Source: Streptomyces rubrogriseus (GTDB lineage Bacteria > Actinomycetota > Actinomycetes > Streptomycetales > Streptomycetaceae). Taken from it: 64,000 bases of DNA. Under the pieces are notes generated by a model. That model was not told the origin of the DNA and did not search any database. It was given only the letters and a program-made list of their open reading frames with translations. Position 1 is the first letter of the stretch; each line of letters starts with the position of its first letter. The DNA is taken from the NCBI RefSeq assembly GCF_027947575.1, contig NZ_CP116256.1:3782001-3846000 (forward strand), read 5' to 3'. Position numbers and translations under genes: made by a program. Positions 1 to 8,665 of the stretch are shown piece after piece.

Positions 1-2372
1 AGCCCGGCACCGCTGTCGAGGTAGCGGGTCCGGCCGTCCCGGGTGGTGAGCAGCGGCGGCAGATGGCCGGCCGAGGAGTGCGTCAGCTCCCAGGGGCCCT
101 CGGGGGGACCCTTGATCAGGCCGTAGACGCAGGTGCCGGTCGCCTCCCGATGGAGACTGTGGTTCGCCAGGTCCAGCCGGCGCAGTACCTCCGCGGGCGG
201 CTCCTCGCGGTCCACGGCGATGCCGCGCAGCATGCTGCGCAACTGGCTCATCGCGATGGCCGCGTCGAGGTCGTGCCCCGTGACGTCGCCGATGACCAGC
301 GCGGTGTTCCCGCCGGGCAGGACGAAGCTGTCGTACCAGTCCCCGCCGACCTGCGCGGTGGTCGAGGAGGCGGCGTACCGGGCGGCCAGACGCAGGCCCT
401 CGACCTTCGGCAGCACCGGCAGCAGCGAGCGCTGGAGCCGTTCGGCGATGGAGCGGGTGTCCTGGTACAGGCGGGCGTTGTCCACCCCGAGCGCGAGGCT
501 GTGCACCAGGTCGTCGACCAGCGTCAGGTCCTCCTCGGTGAACGGCCGCCCGCGGGGCGCGCGGGCGAGGGTCAGGGCACCGAAGATCTTGCGGCGGGCC
601 CGCAGCGGGGCGACGACGGCGCTGCCCGCCCCCAACTCCCGGAACAGGTCGGCATAGGCCCGGTCCAGCGCGCTCCCGGTCTGCCCCGGCTGCGGGGCGC
701 CGGAGAGCAGGAGGGGCCCGGCGCCGCGCAGCACCCGGGCCAGCGGGCCGCGCGATTCCTCGGAGAGCCCGGGGAGCATGCCCTCGTACGCCCCCGGGCG
801 CAGGGCCCGGGGATCGCGGTGGACGACACACGCCCGGTCCACCCGGGCGTCGGCGGTGAACAGGTCCACCACGCACCAGTCGGCCAGCCGCCGCGTCAGC
901 AGCCGGCCGGCGCGCTGGAGGCCCTCGTCCAGCTCCAGGGTGTTGTTGAGCTGCGCCCCCAGCTCGGCCAGGAGGGTGAGCCGGTCCAGCGCCGACATAC
1001 CGCCCCGGGCACCGGGCGTCCTGATCCCCGTCGGCGGCACGGTGGGCGACCGGCCCCCGTCCGGCTCCCCGACCGCCGCCTCCCGGATCCTGCCGGGAGT
1101 CCTCGGTCCGTCGAGGAACGTCGTCGCCCTCGGGACGAGCTGTGCGACGAAGACGGTGCGGCCGTCGGCCGTCTCCTGCGTCTGGATGTACAGCCGCACC
1201 GGGATGAGCCGGCCGTCACGGTGCAGCGCCGGAAGCGGCACCGAGCGCCCCACGATGCGGGTGCGGCCGGTGAGCAGCATCGAGGTGAACGCCGCCGTGT
1301 GCCGCTCGCGCAGGTGTTCGGGGATGAGGGTGGTGAGACGGCGTCCGACGAGCTGGTCCGGCTCCCAGCCCAGCAGGTCCGCCGCGGCCCCGTTGGTCGC
1401 CACGATCCGGTTGCCCTCGTCGGCGGCGACGGTCGGCATCCTGCTGGCCCGCACCTGGCCGACGTCCCACGGGACGAGTTCGGCGGAGCTGACCTCCGGC
1501 GCGCGGGGGACCACGGTCCACGCGGTGGGCCGGTCCCCGGCCAACTGCCCGGCGATCTCGTCGAAGAGCCAGTTCTGGAAGGCCCGGCCGCGGGGCAGGG
1601 CCGGAAGCGTGAGCAGCCGCTCCTCCCCGGCGCGCGCCTCGGCCAGGTCCAGTACGCGGCGCAGTGCCCGCACCGCCGGCAGGGCGTCGGCCGACAGCGG
1701 GAGGGGCAGGGCGCGCAGACCGGACTCGGGGGCCGGTGCCTCCAGCGCGGCCGACACACCGGCGCTGATCACGTTGTTGACGTCGTTGGCCGCGACGAGG
1801 TCCTCGGGCGGCACCCCGAGGAGGTCTCCCGCGGACGCGGCGAGGGTCAGCTCGCGCAGCACCGCGTGCCGGTGCTGGCGGCACGCGGACTCCAGGGCGG
1901 TCGGCATGTCGACCAGCGTCACGGTCCGTTCGGCGGGCCGCGGCGGCGCGGCGGTCTCCCACCCGGCCGACGGCGGCGCCGGACCGTCGTGCCACAGCTC
2001 GAACCACACCGTCTTGCCCCCGTCGCCACTGTCCGCCCCGAACCGCGAGGCCAGCTGCTCCACCAGTGCGAGACCCTGCCCCGTACCGGCGTACGGCGAG
2101 CAGCGCTGCGGTACGAGGCCACGGCCCGGCCGCCGGTCCCCGACCCGTACGCGCACCCGGCCCTCCAGACGCGCCACGCTCACCTCGACCTCGGTGCGCG
2201 CGTGCAGCACCGCGTTGGTGACCAGCTCGCTGACCAGGAGCTGGGCCGTGTCCACCAGGTCACGGGCGGCACCGTCCAGCGCGCCGCGCACGAACCGGCG
2301 GGCCGCCGCCACGCTTGCCGGCCCGTCGGAGAAACGCCGTGACACCGCCGCCGGCGGATCGGGGCAAACCAT
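1..2372 (-). CDS. HATPase-PAS-GAF-SpoIIE (PP2C) regulatory phosphatase, 3' end cut by window edge
   Basis: The frame is open from an ATG at 2372 to the window edge (790 codons visible). Residues about 10-125 are an anti-sigma-factor type HATPase, with an N-box around 46-59 (LLVSELVTNAVLHA) and a GTGQGLALV glycine box near 96. A PAS domain follows (about 305-400), then a GAF domain (about 460-620), then a SpoIIE/PP2C domain from about 640 (VGGDWYDSFVLPGG, VIGDVTGHDLDAA). Such proteins dephosphorylate anti-anti-sigma factors and tune stress sigma factors in Streptomyces. The ATPase at the N-terminus, rather than the more usual C-terminus, is notable. The C-terminal end is outside the window and no partner gene is adjacent. 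Confidence 0.85.
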   Translation of the reverse strand, partial: MVCPDPPAAVSRRFSDGPASVAAARRFVRGALDGAARDLVDTAQLLVSELVTNAVLHARTEVEVSVARLEGRVRVRVGDRRPGRGLVPQRCSPYAGTGQGLALVEQLASRFGADSGDGGKTVWFELWHDGPAPPSAGWETAAPPRPAERTVTLVDMPTALESACRQHRHAVLRELTLAASAGDLLGVPPEDLVAANDVNNVISAGVSAALEAPAPESGLRALPLPLSADALPAVRALRRVLDLAEARAGEERLLTLPALPRGRAFQNWLFDEIAGQLAGDRPTAWTVVPRAPEVSSAELVPWDVGQVRASRMPTVAADEGNRIVATNGAAADLLGWEPDQLVGRRLTTLIPEHLRERHTAAFTSMLLTGRTRIVGRSVPLPALHRDGRLIPVRLYIQTQETADGRTVFVAQLVPRATTFLDGPRTPGRIREAAVGEPDGGRSPTVPPTGIRTPGARGGMSALDRLTLLAELGAQLNNTLELDEGLQRAGRLLTRRLADWCVVDLFTADARVDRACVVHRDPRALRPGAYEGMLPGLSEESRGPLARVLRGAGPLLLSGAPQPGQTGSALDRAYADLFRELGAGSAVVAPLRARRKIFGALTLARAPRGRPFTEEDLTLVDDLVHSLALGVDNARLYQDTRSIAERLQRSLLPVLPKVEGLRLAARYAASSTTAQVGGDWYDSFVLPGGNTALVIGDVTGHDLDAAIAMSQLRSMLRGIAVDREEPPAEVLRRLDLANHSLHREATGTCVYGLIKGPPEGPWELTHSSAGHLPPLLTTRDGRTRYLDSGAG

Positions 2373-2579
2373 GACCCCAGTGTGTTGCCGCACGGCCCGT
2401 CCCGCAGCGCGCGCCGTCGCCGCGCTTCCCGCTCCCGGCGACGCTCCTGTCCGCCGGTCGGGTGACGGCACCCGGTGCGAGCCCGGGGCGGAGCCCGCCG
2501 GGACCGGCCGGGTACGGGAGTTCGTACCGGCCGGGGGACGCGCCGGGTCTGGCAGGCGGCCGATTACTCCGATAGCTTG

Positions 2580-2623
2580 CTGGTGCGGCCCCGCGTTCTC
2601 CCCCGTACGCGGGGCCGCACCAG
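2580..2623 (-). terminator. Strong hairpin terminator after the GH4 gene
   Basis: A perfect 16-bp stem (CTGGTGCGGCCCCGCG at 2580-2595 against 2608-2623) encloses a 12-nt loop, about 18 nt past the GH4 stop. There is no U-tract, which is normal for Streptomyces. It ends the leftward sugar operon before the SpoIIE gene. The rest of 2373-2640 shows nothing else I can support. Confidence 0.75.
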
Positions 2624-2640
2624 CACGGCCGGGCACCGGC

Positions 2641-3966
2641 TCAGGGGGCGAGTACGCCTCGCAGCCCCGGCTGCAGCCGGTCCCCATGGGCCCGGACCAT
2701 GTCGTCGCACAGCTGCCAGATCTCCTCGACCCGCAAGGTGGCCGCCGTCGCCGGGTCGGCCATCGCCGCGTGCCTGATGTGCCGCGGGTCGTCCTCCGTC
2801 GCCGCCCGCACCACCAGGTCGGTGGTGCTGAGGTAGGCCCGGTTGAGGGCGGCGAGCTGCGGGGGCAGCGCACCGACGCGGGTGGGCTGGAGGCCCGCGG
2901 AGTCGACCAGGCACGGCACCTCGACGGTGCCCCGGGCGGGCAGGTTCTCGATCAGACCGTGGTTCGGCACGTTGCCGTAGACCGTGCGGGGCGTGCCGGT
3001 CACCATGCTGTGGATGATCTGCGGCGCGTACTCCATGGTGCCCTCGACGGTGAGCGGCGCGCCGCACGCCAGCGCGTCGCGGGTCCGCTCGTACTCGGCC
3101 ACGTTCTCGTCCACGATGCCCAGATAGGCACCGACGGGCAGCCGCAGCCGCTCGACCTCGCTGTCGTGGTGCAGGTACCAGGGCACGTACTCGGAGGAGT
3201 GCTCGCTGGTCTCCGTCGGGTAGTGACCGAGCCGCCGGTACATGTCCATGCGGACCCGGCGCCGCAGCTGCGGGTCCTCGGCGATCAGCGCGTCCAGGCG
3301 CGGGTGGAGATCCTCGCCCCCGTGCTCCAGACGCAGCACCCACGCCTGGTGGTTGACGCCCGCGGCTTGGTAGGTGACCTCCTCGTACGGGACCTTCAGC
3401 AGCTCGCACAGGCCCTGGACCGTCCAGTACACGGAGTGGCACAGTCCCACCACGCGCGTCAGGCCGGTCGCCTCGGCGAGGTACTGGACGTTCATCGCCA
3501 TCGGGTTGGTGTAGTTGAGCAACCAGGCGTCCGGGCAGACCTCGGCGATGTCCTCGCCGAGCGCCTTGAGCAGCGGGAAGGTGCGCAGGGCCCGGAAGAT
3601 GCCGCCGACGCCGAGGGTGTCGCCGATGGTCTGGCGCAGCCCGTACCGGGCCGGGACCTCGAAGTCGGTACGGGTCGCCTCGCCCATGCCGACCTGCACG
3701 ATGTTGATGACGAAGTCGGCGCCGACCAGGGCCTCGCGGCGGTCGGCGTGCGCGGTGACCCGGGGCCGGGCGCCGCGTTCGGCGGCGATGTACTCGGCGG
3801 CGGCCCGCGCGGTGGCCAGGCGCTCCGCGTCGATGTCGTGCAGCGCGATGTGCGCGGACTTCAGCTCGTCGAAGGCGAAGAGGTCGGCGAGCAGACCCTG
3901 GGTGAAGACGACGCTGCCGGCTCCGACGAAGGTGATCTTGGGTGCGGACGGGTGGGCGGTGCTCAT
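2641..3966 (-). CDS. GH4 family NAD-dependent glycosidase (alpha-galactosidase MelA-like)
   Basis: This 441-aa protein has the usual GH4 length. GH4 enzymes use NAD+ and a divalent metal and act by oxidation-elimination on imported sugars in the cytoplasm. Visible features are an N-terminal nucleotide-binding motif (FVGAGSVVFT, residues 12-21), NYTNPM, the metal-site CHS (C176, H177) and NHQAW (N205, H206). It is the last gene of the leftward operon, 46 nt after the permease. The family contains alpha-galactosidases, alpha-glucosidases, glucuronidases and phospho-glycosidases. No PTS is nearby, so an unphosphorylated alpha-galactoside or alpha-galactosaminide from the GH114 product is the likely substrate, but this is inferred. 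Confidence 0.85.
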   Translation of the reverse strand: MSTAHPSAPKITFVGAGSVVFTQGLLADLFAFDELKSAHIALHDIDAERLATARAAAEYIAAERGARPRVTAHADRREALVGADFVINIVQVGMGEATRTDFEVPARYGLRQTIGDTLGVGGIFRALRTFPLLKALGEDIAEVCPDAWLLNYTNPMAMNVQYLAEATGLTRVVGLCHSVYWTVQGLCELLKVPYEEVTYQAAGVNHQAWVLRLEHGGEDLHPRLDALIAEDPQLRRRVRMDMYRRLGHYPTETSEHSSEYVPWYLHHDSEVERLRLPVGAYLGIVDENVAEYERTRDALACGAPLTVEGTMEYAPQIIHSMVTGTPRTVYGNVPNHGLIENLPARGTVEVPCLVDSAGLQPTRVGALPPQLAALNRAYLSTTDLVVRAATEDDPRHIRHAAMADPATAATLRVEEIWQLCDDMVRAHGDRLQPGLRGVLAP

Positions 3967-4012
3967 GCGGGGTTCTTTCCGTTGCGGGTGGCGGCGGACG
4001 GAGGGCGGGTGG

Positions 4013-4900
4013 TCAGCCCTTGAGTCCGCTGGAGGTGATCGACTGGATGAAGGTCTTCTGCGCGCCGAGGAAGGCGAGCAGGACCGGCAGCACGGTGATG
4101 ACGTTGCCCGCCATCACGGCCGCCCACTGGGTGTGGTGCTGCCCCTGGAACGTGGTCAGGCCCAGTTGCAGCGTGTACTGCGTGTCGTGGTTGATGGCGA
4201 TCAGCGGCCAGGTCAGGTCGTTCCACGTGGTCAGGAAGGTCAGCACGGCCACCGTGGCCAGCGCCGGACGGGACAGCGGCAGCACGATCCGCCACAGCAC
4301 CCGCAGCCGGGAGCAGCCGTCGATCCAGGCGGCCTCCTCCAGCTCCCTGGGCAGTGAGAGGAAGAACTGCCGCAGCAGGAACACCGCGAACGGCGTGACC
4401 AGTGACGGCACGATCAGCGCGCCCAGGGTGTCGATGAGACCCAGCTTCTTCATCACCAGGAACGTCGGGATCATGGTCAGCTGGAACGGCACCGCCATGG
4501 TGGCCAGCATCAGCCCCATCAGCACCCTGGAGCCCGCGAACCGCATCCGGGCGAAGGCGTACCCGGCGAGCGACCCGAAGACCAGGTTCGCGGCGACGGT
4601 GACGGCGGAGACGATCAGCGAGTTGACGAACCAGCGGGGGAACATCGCGTTGCCCAGCACGTACCGGTAGCCGCCGAGGTCGACGCCGGACGGCCACAGG
4701 GCCGGCGGGAACCGGTTGATCTCCGCGTTGCTCATCACGGAGCTGAGCACCAGCCACACCAGCGGCACGGCGAAGACGAGGGCGAGCGGTGCCAGTAGCA
4801 GGTGCCAGGGACTGAACGGGAGCCGCGGGCGGCGCCGTACGGCGGCCGGGCGGGTCGCCACGGCGTTCGCGGTGGCCGGCCGGGTGGTGGTCGCCGTCAT
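4013..4900 (-). CDS. Sugar ABC transporter permease, MalG type
   Basis: The protein is 295 aa with about six membrane segments and the cytoplasmic EAA loop (EEAAWIDGCSRLRVLWRIVLP), where the ATPase docks. The ATG overlaps the stop of the upstream permease as ATGA, indicating translational coupling. It ends in the typical SSGLKG tail. No ATPase gene is present in the operon. Streptomyces CUT1 importers usually share MsiK, encoded elsewhere. It works with the MalF-type permease and the binding lipoprotein directly upstream. Confidence 0.93.
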   Translation of the reverse strand: MTATTTRPATANAVATRPAAVRRRPRLPFSPWHLLLAPLALVFAVPLVWLVLSSVMSNAEINRFPPALWPSGVDLGGYRYVLGNAMFPRWFVNSLIVSAVTVAANLVFGSLAGYAFARMRFAGSRVLMGLMLATMAVPFQLTMIPTFLVMKKLGLIDTLGALIVPSLVTPFAVFLLRQFFLSLPRELEEAAWIDGCSRLRVLWRIVLPLSRPALATVAVLTFLTTWNDLTWPLIAINHDTQYTLQLGLTTFQGQHHTQWAAVMAGNVITVLPVLLAFLGAQKTFIQSITSSGLKG

Positions 4901-5847
4901 GATCGGGCCCCTTCGAGACGGTGGCGTCCCCGACGCCGGACGATGCGGACGGCCCCGGCGACCAGACCGAGCGCGACGGCCAGGACGTAGGCGGCCGAGG
5001 CCCCGTATCCCGCCGTGGCGTTCTTGAAGGCCTGCTCCCAGATGAAGTAGACGATCACCGTGGTCGAGCCGAGCGGACCGCCCTTGGTGGTGACGTACAC
5101 CAGGTCGAAGACCTGGAGGGACTGGATGGCCTGCCACAGCACCAGGAAGACGGTGACCGGGGTGAGCGTGGGCATCGTGACGTGGCGCAGCAGGTGCCGG
5201 CGTCCGGCGCCGTCCAGGCGGGCCGCCTCGATCAGGGACTGCGGCACGTCCTGGAGGGCGGCGAGGTAGACCACGACACAGAACCCGGTGCCGCTCCACA
5301 GCGTGATCGCCACCAGCACCAGCAGCGCCTGGGAGGGGTCGGACAGGAAGCCCTGCGACGAGACGCCGAGGCGGTGCAGCACCGAGTTGGCGGCGCCGAA
5401 CTCCGGGTCCAGGATGAACGAGAACAGCACCCCCTGCGCGGTCGCCGACAGCACGAACGGCACGAAGATCAGGGTGCGGTAGAGACCGACGAAGCGGATG
5501 CGCCGGTTCAGGACCATGGCGAGGGCCAGGCCGAACAGCAGGCTCAGCGGCACGTACAGCACCGTGTAGAGCAGGGTGTTGCGGACCGCCTGGCTGAAGT
5601 TCGGGTCCTGGGCGAGGGCGCGGTAGTTGTCCAGGCCCACCCAGCGGCTGGGCGTCACCAGGTCGCTGGCCTGGAAGGACAGCAGCAGCGACCAGATCAC
5701 CGGGACGATGCTCAGGCCGAGGACGATCAGGACCGCCGGTGAGACGAACGCCCAGGCGGTGCCGGTCTCGCGGCGGCGCTTGCGGCGCAGTGGCCGTGGG
5801 TCCGGCGGCGGACCCACGACGGTGATGGGGCGGGGGAGGCGCGGCAT
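4897..5847 (-). CDS. Sugar ABC transporter permease, MalF type
   Basis: The start at 5847 (MPRLPRP) lies 14 nt after the binding-protein stop and gives 316 aa. The first 35 residues are basic and proline-rich and cytoplasmic, followed by about six membrane helices. The EAA motif (LIEAARLDGAGRRHLLRHVTMP) is well kept. Longer open frames upstream would run into the binding-protein gene, so this start is preferred. It pairs with the downstream MalG-type permease. Confidence 0.92.
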   Translation of the reverse strand: MPRLPRPITVVGPPPDPRPLRRKRRRETGTAWAFVSPAVLIVLGLSIVPVIWSLLLSFQASDLVTPSRWVGLDNYRALAQDPNFSQAVRNTLLYTVLYVPLSLLFGLALAMVLNRRIRFVGLYRTLIFVPFVLSATAQGVLFSFILDPEFGAANSVLHRLGVSSQGFLSDPSQALLVLVAITLWSGTGFCVVVYLAALQDVPQSLIEAARLDGAGRRHLLRHVTMPTLTPVTVFLVLWQAIQSLQVFDLVYVTTKGGPLGSTTVIVYFIWEQAFKNATAGYGASAAYVLAVALGLVAGAVRIVRRRGRHRLEGARS

Positions 5848-5861
5848 GGCGGTGTGGCTCC

Positions 5862-7190
5862 TCAACGCGGAATGAGCAGGGCGGCGTTGGCTTCGTCGGC
5901 GCAGGCACGCAGCGCCTTCTTCGGACTGCTGCGCCCCAGGAGCACGGCGACGATCGCCTGCCCCAGCGCCTGCGAGACCTCCGGGTACGCCGGGTGGACG
6001 GGGCGCACCCGCGCCGTCTCCAACGCCGTGGTGAACACGTTCAGGCCCTCGGTGCGGGCGACCTTGTCCCGCCAGGCGGGCAGGGCCTCGGTGCGGCGGC
6101 TGAGCGGGAGGCTGCCGGCCTCGATGTCCCAGCGCACGTCCTGCTCGGGCCGGGCCAGCCAGGTCAGGAAGGTCCGGGCGGCCTTCGACCGGGCCTCGCC
6201 GTTGTCGAACACCGTCCAGGTGTCCGGCCCCGAGATGGTGACCGGGCGTCCGCTGAAGGAGGGCAGGGGAACGACGTGGTAGTCGATCCCGGCGGTCTCG
6301 ATGTCGGGCAGCTGCCACGGCCCGGTGACCACCATGCCCATGCGGCCGGACTGGAACACCTGGTACATCTGCTCGCTGCCGGGCTTGGGGTCGACGTACA
6401 CGCTCTTGTCCCGGGCCAGGTCGGCCACCACCTCCAGCGCCCGGGCGCCGGTGTCGGCGAAGCCGATGCCCTTGCCGTCGTCGTCGACGACGTCCCCGCC
6501 CAGGTCCCAGATCAGCGGCCACAGCCGCCACACGGTGTCCTCGTCGCCCGTGCCCGGCCAGCCGGTGCCGAACCGGCCCCGGCCCGACTCGGTGAGCGCG
6601 CGGGCCGAGGAGACGAAGTCCTGCCAGGTCCAGCCCGCCTTCGGCAGCGGCAGACCGGCCTCGCGGAACAGCTTCCGGTTGCAGACCACGGCGAGCGAGT
6701 CGAGCACCGCGGGGGCGGCCCTGACCCTGCCGTTGAGCGTGACGGCGTCTCTGGAGGCCGCCCAGTAGTTCTTCCACGGCACGGGTCCCGACCCGACCAT
6801 GTCGGTCAGGTCCACCACCTGCGGGCTGCGGGCGACCCGGGCCAGGTCCGACCCGAAGATGTAGGCGATGTCGGGGTAGGAACCGGCGGCGAGGGCGGCC
6901 GTCACCTTCTGCAGCATCACGTCGGACAGCACACCGCCGCCCAGCTTCACCCTGATCTTCGGGTGGGCCCGCTCGAAGTCGGCGACGAGCCCTTCCAGGA
7001 CCTTCTTCGCCGTGTCCGCCTGGCCGTGCCACATCTCGACGGTGACCGTGCCGTCGGCCGCGACGCCGTCGTCCGTACCCGCCCCGCAGCCGGTCACCGC
7101 GGTGCCCGCGGCCGCCGCGAGGGCGGCACCGCCGCCGGCCCGCAGCACACCCCGGCGCGAGGGGCGCGCGGCACGTCGGACCGCATCCAT
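5862..7190 (-). CDS. Extracellular sugar-binding lipoprotein of ABC importer
   Basis: An ideal ribosome site (GGAGG, 5 nt spacer) puts the start at 7190, giving 442 aa. The signal peptide carries a twin-arginine motif (SRRGVL) and a lipobox AVTGC with C35 as the lipidated residue, so it is probably a Tat-exported lipoprotein. The rest matches the family 1 solute-binding fold (VTVEMWHGQ near the mature N-terminus, GRMGMVVTGPWQLP later). It lies between the GH114 gene (37 nt gap) and its permeases, so it probably captures the oligosaccharides released by GH114. Confidence 0.9.
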   Translation of the reverse strand: MDAVRRAARPSRRGVLRAGGGAALAAAAGTAVTGCGAGTDDGVAADGTVTVEMWHGQADTAKKVLEGLVADFERAHPKIRVKLGGGVLSDVMLQKVTAALAAGSYPDIAYIFGSDLARVARSPQVVDLTDMVGSGPVPWKNYWAASRDAVTLNGRVRAAPAVLDSLAVVCNRKLFREAGLPLPKAGWTWQDFVSSARALTESGRGRFGTGWPGTGDEDTVWRLWPLIWDLGGDVVDDDGKGIGFADTGARALEVVADLARDKSVYVDPKPGSEQMYQVFQSGRMGMVVTGPWQLPDIETAGIDYHVVPLPSFSGRPVTISGPDTWTVFDNGEARSKAARTFLTWLARPEQDVRWDIEAGSLPLSRRTEALPAWRDKVARTEGLNVFTTALETARVRPVHPAYPEVSQALGQAIVAVLLGRSSPKKALRACADEANAALLIPR

Positions 7191-7227
7191 CTGTACCTCC
7201 AAGGACTTCACTGGCCGTCGGGCGGTG

Positions 7228-8055
7228 TCAGCAGGTCTCACGGACGTAGCCGCTGCTGCCCTTCGGCGACACGTCCAGGTCGCGCCGGACGATGCTCAGC
7301 TCGTCGCCGAAACCCGCGCACGCCTTCGACAGGCCCTTGGCGGTGTACTCGACGACGATCACCCGGTCGCCGAACTCGGCCGTGTAGTCGCCGCACTCGT
7401 CCCACTCGCCGCACTCCTCGGCGACCGCGAAGTCCAGCCCGTTCGCCTCCCGGTTCGGGGCCAGTTCGACGGTGTTCTTCTGCCCGATGGCCAGCCCGTC
7501 GGAGTGCGCGCGCTCGGCCAGCAGCTTGATCAGGCCCTGCGCGTCGGCGGCGTCCAGCAGGTCGCCCGCGCGGGTGTAGCTGTCGTAGTTGTCCGGCTCG
7601 ACGGCCTGGAAGCCCTTGTCCGCGCAGCCGTCGATCCAGGTGCCGACCTGCTCGGCGATGCGCTCGCGCTTGTCGGCGGTGCGGATGTCGAGGAACGCCT
7701 CGTCCCAGTCGGTGTCGTAGACGACGTCGCCGTTCGCGTCGCGCAGCAGCAGGTCGTCGTCCCAGTCCTGCTCGGCGCCGGGCTGGGCCTGGAAGGCGTT
7801 GACGTAGCAGATGTTGTACACGCCCGGCGCGGGGGAGGCCGTGTGGTCGCGGCTGACCACCTCCACACCGGCCGGCGGGGTGTAGGCGCCGCCGATCTGG
7901 TAGTCGAAGCCCGCGTGGGCGGGTGGCGGGGTGTAGGTGGCCGCCTCGGCCGGGGTGCTGCCCGGCACGAGTGCCGCGGCGGTGACGAGGACGGCGGTGG
8001 CACCTATGCCGGCCAGTACCGGCTTCCTGGGGGTGTGCACCTGTGTACGGCTCAT
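7228..8055 (-). CDS. Secreted GH114 endo-alpha-1,4-polygalactosaminidase-like enzyme
   Basis: This 275-aa protein has a Sec signal peptide ending near APAEAA, followed by a TIM-barrel-like domain of the GH114/TM1410 type. Recognisable elements are the aromatic GFDYQIGGAY start, CYVNAFQAQPG, DTDWDEAFLDIRT, the acidic AVEPDNYDSY strand and IGQKNTVEL. GH114 enzymes cut alpha-1,4-linked galactosamine polymers such as Aspergillus galactosaminogalactan. The start at 8055 is chosen because it begins the signal peptide and has GGAG 8 nt upstream. It heads an operon with an importer and a GH4 enzyme. Exact substrate is unproven. Confidence 0.85.
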   Translation of the reverse strand: MSRTQVHTPRKPVLAGIGATAVLVTAAALVPGSTPAEAATYTPPPAHAGFDYQIGGAYTPPAGVEVVSRDHTASPAPGVYNICYVNAFQAQPGAEQDWDDDLLLRDANGDVVYDTDWDEAFLDIRTADKRERIAEQVGTWIDGCADKGFQAVEPDNYDSYTRAGDLLDAADAQGLIKLLAERAHSDGLAIGQKNTVELAPNREANGLDFAVAEECGEWDECGDYTAEFGDRVIVVEYTAKGLSKACAGFGDELSIVRRDLDVSPKGSSGYVRETC

Positions 8056-8201
8056 GGTTCGAGCTCCGGAGGATGGTGGGCACGTCCCCGCCTCGGAGGC
8101 GCGTGGCCGTCCTGGCGACTCAGTCCGGGCTCCTGGCGCGAAGCCAGCTACCGGCTGGGCGTACCTCTGCCGCCGATCACACGGCATCGGCGTTGATCGG
8201 G

Positions 8202-8231
8202 AGTAAATCGACCGGATATAGGCCCTGTCAA
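8202..8231 (-). promoter_or_regulatory. Sigma-70-like promoter of the GH114 operon
   Basis: On the minus strand, TTGACA (8226-8231) and TTTACT (8202-8207) are separated by 18 bp, a good match to vegetative Streptomyces promoters. Transcription would start near 8195, giving a leader of about 140 nt. That leader holds two short hairpins (CTGGC/GCCAG near 8132-8147, CCAGC/GCTGG near 8143-8157) that share bases and could be mutually exclusive. Confidence 0.6.
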
Positions 8232-8427
8232 GGGTTCGAAACGAGAGAGGCGATGCATGAAGATGATCGAAAACGGCTCCAAGAGTGCAGAAACAATCAG
8301 CAGGCGTCGGTTCCCCGGTACCCGGGAACGATGGATGCGGGCCGGGCGGGAGCCGTGATCACGGCGCTGCCGCGCGGCTGGTAGCGTCGCGTGGTCGCGG
8401 CGGGCGGCGCGAGAGAGGTGTCGGTGC

Positions 8428-8649
8428 GTGGGAGAGCGGCAGGACCGTGACTGGGTGGCGATGACGCCGGGCGACTTCGACCGGGACGCCCCCCTGGTCC
8501 TCAACGTGGGCACCGGCCCCGCCACCGTCCCGGCCGAGCCCGACGAGTACGGCACCGCCCCCCTGTTCGGCGAGACGGCACCGGCACCCGGCACCCGGCC
8601 GCGCAGCCGGCGGGGACGGCCCGCGCCCGGTCAGGAGCCGCTGTTCTGA
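8428..8649 (+). CDS. Small hypothetical protein (73 aa)
   Basis: A GTG-started frame of 73 codons opposes the GH16 gene, preceded by a purine-rich GAGAGAGG. The N-terminal half is acidic (MTPGDFDRDAPLVLNVGTG) and the C-terminus basic and proline-rich (RPRSRRGRPAPGQEPLF). Third codon positions are strongly G/C, as in real genes here. No domain was recognised. It is cytoplasmic with no signal or membrane helix. Existence is likely rather than certain. Confidence 0.55.
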   Translation: MGERQDRDWVAMTPGDFDRDAPLVLNVGTGPATVPAEPDEYGTAPLFGETAPAPGTRPRSRRGRPAPGQEPLF

Positions 8650-8665
8650 CCGTCCCCGCCGGTGA

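Noticed and set aside
63..4023. Plus-strand frames opposite the SpoIIE and GH4 genes
   Set aside because: The minus strand has clear HATPase, PAS, GAF, SpoIIE and GH4 domains; the plus-strand products are Arg/Ser/Gly-rich noise.
8132..8157. Small overlapping hairpins in the GH114 leader considered as a riboswitch
   Set aside because: Stems are only 5 bp and match no riboswitch class I know.
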